This document shows, one piece after another, positions 6,635 to 11,150 of a DNA stretch of 11,150 bases. This DNA comes from Campylobacterota bacterium (GTDB lineage Bacteria > Campylobacterota > Campylobacteria > Campylobacterales > SZUA-545), in NCBI GenBank assembly GCA_003561815.1, contig PWVP01000145.1, positions 1 to 11,150 of the forward strand, in the 5' to 3' direction. A model generated the notes under the pieces. It saw nothing but the letters and a program-made list of their open reading frames with translations, did no database searches and was not told where the DNA came from. How positions within the stretch are numbered: position 1 is the first letter of the stretch; each line of letters starts with the position of its first letter. The position numbers and the translations under genes were made by a program.

Positions 6635-9049
6635 ATGGCAAACGAGAGTGTACGCTACCGGTGTGATCACTGTGGGCTGGAGTTTGGGGCGGATCGCTTC
6701 ATTATCGAATCGATCGATAACGAGGAGCACCGCTTCTGCTGCCGGGGGTGTCAGGGGGTGTTTCATCTGCTCAAAGAGGCCAACCTCGATCGCTTCTATC
6801 AGATCAAAGGCCAGACCCCCCTAACACCGCCTCCAGAAAAGACCCGGGCCGATCTGGCCCGCTTCGATAGCGAGGGGTTCACCCGCCGCTTCGTACGGGA
6901 AAAGGAGGGGGTTCACGAGGTGAGTCTGGTGCTGGAAAATATCCACTGCGCCGCGTGTGTCTGGCTCAATGAGAAGGTGCTCGAGCGCCTTGATGGGGTG
7001 CTGGAGAGCCACATCAACTTCACCACCCACAAGGCCAAAATCCGCTTTGATCCGAAGAAGGTGAAGCTTAGCCAGATTGTCCAAACCATCCGCTCTATCG
7101 GCTACGATGCCGCCGCCTACGATCCGGCGGTGGCCGAGGAGCGGGCCGATGCGGCCAGACGGGAGTACTACACGCGGCTGGTGATTGCGGTGTTTGCCAC
7201 CATGAATGTGATGTGGCTCTCCATCTCGCGCTATCTGGGGTACTTTATGGATATGGACCCCGATCTGCGAACGGTGATCCATATTGCGGAGTTTGGCCTG
7301 GCGACGGTGACGCTCTTTTATAGTGGGTGGGTCTTTTTCCGCGGGGCGTACTATGGGCTCAAAAACCGCTTCGTGACGATGGATCTGCTGGTCGCCAGCG
7401 GGGCGACGATGACCTGGGCCTACTCCATCTACGCCGCCTTCTGGCTCCATATCGACGCCTACTTCGACTCGGTGGTGATGATTATCACCTTCGTACTGAT
7501 CGGCAAGTTTCTGGAGGTGCGGGCCAAAAAGAGTGCCGTCGATACCCTCGATACGCTGATCGCCACCGCGCCGACTGAGGTGATCCGGCTAGAGGGCGAT
7601 GAGCCCGTGGCGGTGGCGCCAGAGCGGATCGAGGTGGGCGATCGGCTACTGATTGCGGCCGGGGAGCGGATCGTCTTTGACGGGGAGATTCTCTCGGGCG
7701 AAGCGGCGCTGGATACCGCCAGCCTCACGGGCGAGAGTGTGCCGCGCCATGTGCGTCCGGGCGATAAGGTGCTCGGCGGGGTGGTCAATATCGACGGGGT
7801 GCTCCAGATGCGCGTCGAGCGCGACTATGAGAGCTCGACCTTTAAGAGCATCATCACGCTCTTAGAGGAGTCGATGGCCAGACGGCCGCGCATCGAGCAG
7901 CTGGCCAACCGCCTCTCGCGCTACTTCTCCTCCACGGTGCTCACCCTGGCGGCGCTGACCTTTGCTTTCTGGATGATCGGAGTCGAGGCGGGGTTTGATC
8001 GATCGCTGATGGTGGCGGTGAGTGTGATTATCATCGCCTGCCCCTGCGCGCTGGCACTCGCCACGCCGATCGCGACGGTGGTGGGCGTGGGTGCCGGCGC
8101 GCGGCGGGGCATCCTCTATAAGGCGACGGCCCATATCGAGAGTATGGCCCAGGCCAAATGGCTGCTGATCGATAAGACCGGCACACTCACCACGGGCAGA
8201 CCCACCGTAAGCCACGCCGATCTCCAGCCGGGGTTTGAGCCTGCACGGCTTCTGGGGCTGCTGCACGGCAGCGATCACCCCATCGCTCGCGGTGTGGCCG
8301 AGCATCTTGCCGCCCAGGGGCACCGAAGCGTCGATCTCGGCTCGGCACGCACCCTGGCTGGACTGGGGCTGCGGCTGGTGTGCCAGGAGGGGACTTTACT
8401 GGGTGGAAACGCCGCGCTGATGGCCGAAAACCAGATCGCCGTTCCTCCGGAAAAGGGCCACGGCAGCCGGTTCTACTACGCCGAAAACGGTGTGCTGCTC
8501 GCCTGCTTTAGCCTCAACGATCGGCTGCGCGAAGGGGCCAGCGAGGCGATTGCGGCGATTAAAGAGCGGGGCATTACGCCGGTTATGCTCACGGGTGATA
8601 ACGAGAGCGAAGCGGAGGCGATCGCCCAGGCGGTGGGGATCCAGACCGTCCACGCCAACCTGCTGCCGCAACAAAAAGCGGAGATCGTCACCCGCTATCG
8701 CAACCGAAAAGAGGGTAAAGTGGTCATGGCGGGCGATGGCATCAATGACGCGGTGGCGCTGGCACGGGCCGATATCGCTATCGCGATGCACAGCGGGGCG
8801 GATGTGGCGATCGATGTGAGCGATGTGGTGCTGCTGCGCGATCGCCCCGCCGACCTGCTGGCTGCCTTCGAGCTGAGCCGACGCACCTACGGCTTCGTCA
8901 AACAGAACATCGGCATCTCGCTGGTCTACAACGCCCTGACCATCCCGGTGGCGATGATGGGCTACATCATCCCGCTCATCGCCGCCCTCTCGATGTCGCT
9001 GAGCTCACTGATCGTCGTGGGCAACTCGTTTCGGATCCGGAAGTTTTAG
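6635..9049 (+). CDS. ccoI: CcoI/FixI-type copper-transporting P1B ATPase
   Basis: The 804-residue product starts at ATG 6635, immediately after the addA TAG. Domains in order: an N-terminal cysteine-rich metal-binding region (C10, C13, C35, C36, C39), a heavy-metal-associated domain with the CxxC site CAAC (C105, C108), membrane helices beginning near residue 180, the actuator motif TGES (365-368), the intramembrane CPC site (C469-P470-C471), the phosphorylated DKTGT (D513), the nucleotide-site SDHP (H548-P549) and the hinge GDGIND (700-705). All catalytic motifs are intact. CPC P1B ATPases export Cu(I); the extra N-terminal Cys-rich domain is typical of the FixI/CcoI branch, which supplies copper for cbb3 oxidase assembly rather than detoxification. 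The fixH-like gene and small membrane proteins upstream support that branch. The last four bases overlap the convergent nitroreductase gene. A general CopA-type copper exporter is the alternative, less likely here. Confidence 0.9.
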   Translation: MANESVRYRCDHCGLEFGADRFIIESIDNEEHRFCCRGCQGVFHLLKEANLDRFYQIKGQTPLTPPPEKTRADLARFDSEGFTRRFVREKEGVHEVSLVLENIHCAACVWLNEKVLERLDGVLESHINFTTHKAKIRFDPKKVKLSQIVQTIRSIGYDAAAYDPAVAEERADAARREYYTRLVIAVFATMNVMWLSISRYLGYFMDMDPDLRTVIHIAEFGLATVTLFYSGWVFFRGAYYGLKNRFVTMDLLVASGATMTWAYSIYAAFWLHIDAYFDSVVMIITFVLIGKFLEVRAKKSAVDTLDTLIATAPTEVIRLEGDEPVAVAPERIEVGDRLLIAAGERIVFDGEILSGEAALDTASLTGESVPRHVRPGDKVLGGVVNIDGVLQMRVERDYESSTFKSIITLLEESMARRPRIEQLANRLSRYFSSTVLTLAALTFAFWMIGVEAGFDRSLMVAVSVIIIACPCALALATPIATVVGVGAGARRGILYKATAHIESMAQAKWLLIDKTGTLTTGRPTVSHADLQPGFEPARLLGLLHGSDHPIARGVAEHLAAQGHRSVDLGSARTLAGLGLRLVCQEGTLLGGNAALMAENQIAVPPEKGHGSRFYYAENGVLLACFSLNDRLREGASEAIAAIKERGITPVMLTGDNESEAEAIAQAVGIQTVHANLLPQQKAEIVTRYRNRKEGKVVMAGDGINDAVALARADIAIAMHSGADVAIDVSDVVLLRDRPADLLAAFELSRRTYGFVKQNIGISLVYNALTIPVAMMGYIIPLIAALSMSLSSLIVVGNSFRIRKF

Positions 9050-9555
9050 CGCCGAAGCACCAGATCGCTTAGCGGCTTGCGCGGGGTGAACTCTGCCGGT
9101 TCGGGTTCGCGGCCAAAGGCAATGATGGCGACCGGATCGAGATCGCCGAGTGCGAGGCTCTCCCGCGCGGCCTCGGCATCAAAACCGGCCATGGCGTGCA
9201 GGAAGATCCCCCGGCGGTGCGCCTCAAGCGTCATGTAGCCCCACGCCGCGCCGCAGTCGAAACGGCTGTAGGCGTTGGGCTGATCGTTTCGCGAGAAACG
9301 GGGTGTGGCGCAGAGCAGCACGAAGGTTTCCAGCGGCGCACACCAGGCGGCGTTGGCTTCGGCTAGAAGTGGCAGGATGCGTTCATGCGGGGCCAGCACG
9401 AAGCGCCACGGCTGGTCGTTGAAACACGATGGCGCGGTGGAGGCGGCCTCTAAGATCGCTTCTAGATCCAGCGGCTCAATCGCACTCTGGCCAAAGGCAC
9501 GGGGCGAAAAGCGCTCTGTGAAAAAAGGGTCGATGGGGTGTTTACTCTGACGCAT
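9046..9555 (-). CDS. Nitroreductase-family FMN oxidoreductase
   Basis: The 169-residue product reads leftwards from ATG 9555, with an AAAAGG-type ribosome binding site a few bases before it. The family signature is clear: RFSPRAF (15-21), then TAPSCFNDQPWRF (40-52), the FMN-contact region near the N-terminus; later GAAWGYMTLEAHRRGIFLHAMAGFD, the usual mid-protein helix and 'G-x-D' segment; and the C-terminal IIAFGREPEPAEF followed by a short PRKPLSDLV tail. Such enzymes are cytoplasmic FMN dimers that reduce nitro compounds, quinones or flavins with NAD(P)H; the natural substrate cannot be read from the sequence. The gene is somewhat shorter than many family members but has no obvious gap. 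It converges on ccoI with a 4-bp overlap and no hairpin between them, so the two transcripts run into each other. I see no functional link with neighbours. Confidence 0.88.
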   Translation of the reverse strand: MRQSKHPIDPFFTERFSPRAFGQSAIEPLDLEAILEAASTAPSCFNDQPWRFVLAPHERILPLLAEANAAWCAPLETFVLLCATPRFSRNDQPNAYSRFDCGAAWGYMTLEAHRRGIFLHAMAGFDAEAARESLALGDLDPVAIIAFGREPEPAEFTPRKPLSDLVLRR

Positions 9556-9598
9556 GGTGGGCCTTTTATCTAGATGACCTATTTTCTCTCAAAAGGGC

Positions 9599-9691
9599 TT
9601 AGGAGGGCAACGGCAGCCGCTGGCGCACCGCCGCGAGATACCCGCCAAGCGCAAAGGCCGCGATACCGAGGGTGTCCACCAAAAGAAGATC
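9599..9691 (-). pseudogene. N-terminal remnant of a TRIC/UPF0126 (YicG-type) channel gene
   Basis: On the minus strand, codons from GAT at 9691 down to the TAA at 9601-9599 give 30 residues. Residues 5-24, VDTLGIAAFALGGYLAAVRQ, match the first helix pattern (DxxGxxAFAxSGxLxAxR) of TRIC/UPF0126 membrane proteins. A full protein has about 200 residues and seven helices, so only the first helix remains, and after RQRLPLPS the frame stops. There is no ATG in front, only TTG and GTG codons. The frame continues directly from the stop codon of the antitoxin gene (TAG, 9712-9710). The remnant suggests that a TRIC gene stood here and was broken by rearrangement or insertion of the toxin-antitoxin module. 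The match is from memory of the family; a chance hydrophobic ORF is the alternative. Confidence 0.5.
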
Positions 9692-9709
9692 GTGCTGTCT
9701 ACAGTGTGT

Positions 9710-10000
9710 CTAGCTTGGTATATGGGTCGGTCGCGTCTGCAGCGAGAGCCCCAGTGCCGCGACAATCTTCATAACCGTATCCATGCGGGGCTTGGCCCCT
9801 TCTCGCAGGGATTTGTAGATGCTCTCGCGCCCCAGACCGGAGTCTTTGGCGATCTGGGCGATCCCGCGCGCTTTAGCGATATGGCCCAGCGCACGGATAA
9901 ACTCTTCGCTATCGCCGTCGGCTAGCACTTGATTGAGATACTCCGCCTGCATCGCTTCATCTTCAAGCTCCAGGCTCATATCGAAGGGGATGAGTTTCAT
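9710..10000 (-). CDS. HigA-like antitoxin, HTH DNA-binding (addiction module antidote family)
   Basis: The 96-residue product starts at ATG 10000, with AAGGAG (+ strand 10006-10011) five bases upstream. Residues 1-45 (MKLIPFDMSLELEDEAMQAE, then YLNQVLADGDSEEFIRALGH) are the usual leader and helix of the 'putative addiction module antidote' family. Residues about 47-66 form a Cro/C1-type helix-turn-helix (IAQIAKDSGLGRESIYKSL), followed by the family's typical 'MDTVMKIVAALGLSL'. It should neutralise the HigB/RelE-like toxin encoded immediately upstream and repress their shared promoter through the palindrome at 10298-10317. The start codon overlaps the toxin stop (ATGA), so translation is coupled. 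The toxin is interrupted, so this antitoxin may now be an orphan regulator. It is complete, with no internal stops, although the last seven residues (RPTHIPS) are not conserved in pattern. Confidence 0.85.
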   Translation of the reverse strand: MKLIPFDMSLELEDEAMQAEYLNQVLADGDSEEFIRALGHIAKARGIAQIAKDSGLGRESIYKSLREGAKPRMDTVMKIVAALGLSLQTRPTHIPS

Positions 10001-10290
10001 TCTAGCTCCTTGGCCATCTCTTTGGCCTTTTTGATATCTTTTTCCTGAGTGCTTTTGTCGCCACCGGCCAACAAAATCACAATCTCGCCGTTTCGGATGG
10101 TGTAGTAGAGCCGGTAGCCCGGCCCTAAAAATATCCGCATTTCGCTCACACCTTCGCCTACGCTCGCATGATCTCCGAAATTGCCCTGCTCAGCCCGCTC
10201 GATTCATCGCACAACTGCTGCACGAACCTTGATGTCTTTCAGGCTGGCCTGCCACTTGGCAAACAGTACAGATTTGTAAACTTTAAACAT
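9997..10290 (-). pseudogene. HigB/RelE-like toxin with an in-frame TGA (addiction module killer family)
   Basis: Reading leftwards from ATG 10290, the frame gives MFKVYKSVLFAKWQASLKDI and eight more residues, then TGA at 10206-10204 (codon 29). It then runs open for 68 codons to TGA at 9999-9997. The continuation (IERAEQGNFGD...EGVSEMRIFLGPGYRLYYTI...IVILLAGGDKSTQEKDIKKAKEMA) is the complete remainder of a HigB-type toxin of the ParE/RelE fold, with the GxSE(M/L)RI, GPGYRxYY and LLxGGDKSTQ signatures. Family members have arginine-rich 'R-x-RxxRxExGNFGD' around the stop, so the TGA most simply replaces CGA (Arg) by one C-to-T change. No frameshift is needed. The full length of 97 residues matches the family. 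The gene lacks a Shine-Dalgarno sequence. A sequencing error is the main alternative. As read, no active toxin should be made, unless readthrough occurs. Confidence 0.85.
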
Positions 10291-10296
10291 GACGGC

Positions 10297-10302
10297 ATTG
10301 TA
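10297..10302 (-). promoter_or_regulatory. -10 box (TACAAT) of the toxin-antitoxin pair
   Basis: On the minus strand TACAAT ends six bases before ATG 10290, so transcription would begin at or next to the start codon. No good -35 box is visible. The box lies inside the palindrome at 10298-10317, so repressor bound there would block RNA polymerase. Confidence 0.5.
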
Positions 10303-10317
10303 TCCAAAAGAATACAA
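10298..10317. promoter_or_regulatory. Operator-like inverted repeat of the toxin-antitoxin pair
   Basis: TTGTATCC-AAAA-GAATACAA is an inverted repeat with 8-bp arms that match at seven of eight positions around a 4-bp spacer. It overlaps the toxin -10 box and stands directly before the toxin ATG. Cro/C1-type antitoxins such as HigA usually repress their own promoter at sites of this shape, so it is the likely binding site of the protein encoded at 9710-10000 (inference). Confidence 0.6.
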
Positions 10318-10334
10318 AAAGGAAGGTGGGCCTT

Positions 10335-10346
10335 AGGCGCGCGCCT
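10335..10346. repeat. Perfect 12-bp palindrome AGGCGCGCGCCT
   Basis: The twelve bases equal their own reverse complement. The site lies between the two divergent -10 boxes, just upstream of the one at 10351-10359. It could be a second operator, or simply GC-rich sequence; nothing else identifies it. Confidence 0.4.
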
Positions 10347-10350
10347 TTTA

Positions 10351-10359
10351 TGCTAGAAT
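10351..10359 (+). promoter_or_regulatory. Extended -10 promoter (TGCTAGAAT) for the 31-residue ORF
   Basis: TG-N-TAGAAT is an extended -10 element. Its last base is six bases before ATG 10366, so a transcript starting at the usual distance would have little or no leader. This mirrors the toxin promoter on the other strand. There is no ribosome binding site in the gap, which agrees with leaderless initiation. Confidence 0.45.
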
Positions 10360-10365
10360 CAGTCC

Positions 10366-10461
10366 ATGTTGATTTATGCAGAACTCTCGCTTATCGGTGC
10401 TTTGGTGTTAGCGGGGTTTTACTGGTATGTCTTCCGGACGATGGGGGATCTGAGGCGGTAG
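10366..10461 (+). CDS. 31-residue single-helix membrane peptide, function unknown
   Basis: From ATG 10366 to TAG 10459-10461 the frame gives MLIYAELSLIGALVLAGFYW and eleven more residues. Residues about 2-22 form one hydrophobic helix, followed by a cytoplasmic-type basic tail ending GDLRR. I do not recognise a family. It is not CcoS, whose typical GQFDD motif is absent. The extended -10 box six bases upstream supports expression without a leader. The last 54 bp overlap the 3' end of the RelB-like gene on the other strand, which is unusual. One of the two may have gained its end through rearrangement. It may be a true small membrane protein, a truncated N-terminus of a former gene, or a chance ORF. 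Confidence 0.4.
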   Translation: MLIYAELSLIGALVLAGFYWYVFRTMGDLRR

Positions 10462-10593
10462 GGTGCCTAGGCGGCGCACCTCTTCGAAGAAAAGCGTGAT
10501 CGCCTGCGAAGGCGTCAGGCCCAGCCCCCTAAAAACGCTTTCTGCTGCCCGCTTTGTCTCGGGGTCGATCGGGGTTTTTATCTCTGTTTCCAT
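10408..10593 (-). CDS. RelB/DinJ-like antitoxin, orphan
   Basis: I choose ATG 10593 because AAGGAG lies five bases before it; the frame is open further upstream to 10644, but those residues are unlike the family. The 61-residue product starts METEIKTPIDPETKRAAESV and continues FRGLGLTPSQAITLFFEEV, the ribbon-helix-helix pattern of RelB/DinJ antitoxins (strand at about 3-7, helices at about 10-23 and 28-40), then LGTLPP. The tail QIPHRPEDIPVKPR is unusual, and the product is shorter than a typical DinJ (about 85 residues), so the C-terminal toxin-binding part may be lost. No RelE/YafQ toxin follows: the next gene on that side is the divergent 31-residue ORF, then the unrelated HigBA pair. A weak -10 (TAAAAT, 10621-10616 on the minus strand) lies upstream. 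Confidence 0.75.
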   Translation of the reverse strand: METEIKTPIDPETKRAAESVFRGLGLTPSQAITLFFEEVRRLGTLPPQIPHRPEDIPVKPR

Positions 10594-10664
10594 GTGAACT
10601 CCTTCCCGTGTTTTGATTTTACAATAACCCCGCGCTTGAATCACCAGCAGGTGCGGTTCAGTAC

Positions 10665-11039
10665 ATGGGCGAACGCGCCGCCGGTAATCGAATGTCCATT
10701 GACCCGCCCCCCAAACCCCGCTTTATCCGATCGGACAACGGACCGGAGTTTACCTCCAAGGAAGTGATTAAGTGGCTGACCCATCACCGGATCGGTCCGG
10801 CCTTTATCAAACCGGGCAGTCCTTGGCAAAACGGCCTTGTGGAGAGTTTCAACAGGAAGTTTAGAGATGAGTGCCTCAGTCGGGAGTGGTTTTTAAACCG
10901 TAAAGACGCCCAGAGGATTATTATCGAGCGGTGGCGAAAGTTTTACGACCACGACAGGCCCCACAGCTCGCGATCAAGCCCCACTCATTCTGTAAATTAC
11001 TCCCCACTACCCCCGGAAATCAACCAGTCTAAATTATAG
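10665..11039 (+). pseudogene. IS3-family transposase fragment (C-terminal half of the DDE integrase domain)
   Basis: Recognisable sequence begins near 10716 with PRFIRSDNGPEF and continues through IKPGSPWQNGLVESFNRKFRDECL and WRKFYDHDRPHSS to about 10970. D24 (SDNG) and E60 (VESFN) of this frame are 35 residues apart, the classical D-35-E spacing of IS3-family OrfB. The first catalytic Asp and all upstream sequence (OrfA, helix-turn-helix) are missing, so it cannot be active. Residues 1-15 from ATG 10665 do not look like transposase. After RPHSS the family normally continues LGYxTPxEF, but here it changes abruptly to RSSPTHSVNYSP and ends in TAG 11037-11039. That change marks the probable edge of the incoming IS256-type element. 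The fragment sits just upstream of the RelB-like gene and may have removed its neighbours. Confidence 0.85.
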
Positions 11040-11150
11040 CCCTTCCATATTGAGGTACACTTTACCCGTCATCCACTCTTCGGATATCTCCATAATCACC
11101 GCCGTCACCAACCGTTCGCAGGAAGCCTCATTGGGAAAGAGCGTCGCCAC
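11034..11150 (-). mobile_element. IS256-family transposase, C-terminal end (continues beyond window)
   Basis: On the minus strand the frame enters at 11150 and runs for 38 codons to TAA at 11036-11034. It contains LFPNEASCERLVTAVIMEIS and EEWMTGKVYLNM, the typical end of IS256/mutator-type transposases (FPN-x-x-S-x-x-RL-(V/I)TAxLMEI-x-EEW-x-TG-x-x-Y). IS256 transposases are single-ORF DDE enzymes of about 400 residues, so roughly 90 percent lies to the right. The element's end should lie some tens of bases past the stop, that is, leftwards to about 10971. The sequence around GTAATTTACAGAAT there may belong to its terminal inverted repeat, but the partner end is outside the window. It overlaps the IS3 fragment's stop by 6 bp, in convergent orientation. 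Confidence 0.85.

Noticed and set aside
9150..9774. Plus-strand ORFs opposite the nitroreductase and the TRIC remnant
   Set aside because: They are shadows of the minus-strand nitroreductase or low-complexity R/A/P-rich frames with no family resemblance.
10168..10356. Plus-strand ORF of 62 codons opposite the toxin
   Set aside because: It is antisense to the clearly recognisable HigB-like sequence and crosses the divergent promoter region.
10641..10829. Minus-strand ORF of 62 codons opposite the IS3 fragment
   Set aside because: It overlaps the strongly supported D-35-E transposase frame and has no recognisable motif or ribosome binding site.

Overview
The window looks like chromosomal DNA of a Campylobacterota (epsilonproteobacterial) member that is rather GC-rich for that group. 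The argument is gene content and order: small membrane proteins of the kind that follow ccoNOQP, then a FixH-like protein, then AddB and AddA, resemble the arrangement I recall downstream of ccoP in Campylobacter and Sulfurimonas relatives. The genus cannot be fixed from the sequence alone.

Positions 1-9049 form one tightly packed plus-strand block. It holds the C-terminal end of a DUF4006-like small membrane protein, a 32-residue membrane peptide, a strong UUCG hairpin, a secreted and membrane-anchored TPM-like protein, a FixH/CcoH-like protein, AddB (overlapping FixH by 17 bp from a GTG start), AddA (sharing one base with the AddB stop) and CcoI (starting on the base after the AddA stop). 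The small membrane proteins, FixH and CcoI are best explained by maturation and copper loading of a cbb3-type cytochrome c oxidase whose structural genes probably lie just left of the window. AddAB is a helicase-nuclease for double-strand break repair that sits inside this respiratory maturation block.

A minus-strand nitroreductase-family gene (9046-9555) converges on ccoI with a 4-bp overlap.

From about 9560 to the right end the window is an accessory scrap-heap: a 30-codon remnant of a TRIC/UPF0126 channel gene; a toxin-first HigBA-like module whose toxin has an in-frame TGA at codon 29 while its antitoxin is intact; a divergent control region with an operator-like palindrome and two -10 boxes each exactly 6 nt from an ATG; a 31-residue membrane ORF that overlaps the 3' end of an orphan RelB/DinJ-like antitoxin on the other strand; an IS3-family transposase fragment truncated at both ends; and the C-terminal end of an IS256-family transposase entering from the right, which appears to have cut off the IS3 fragment. 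I see no CRISPR array, tRNA or rRNA. No clearly new multi-gene system is evident. The points most worth following are the TPM-like protein in the oxidase locus, the dead-toxin/live-antitoxin pair with its divergent, apparently leaderless promoters, and the nested gene remnants.
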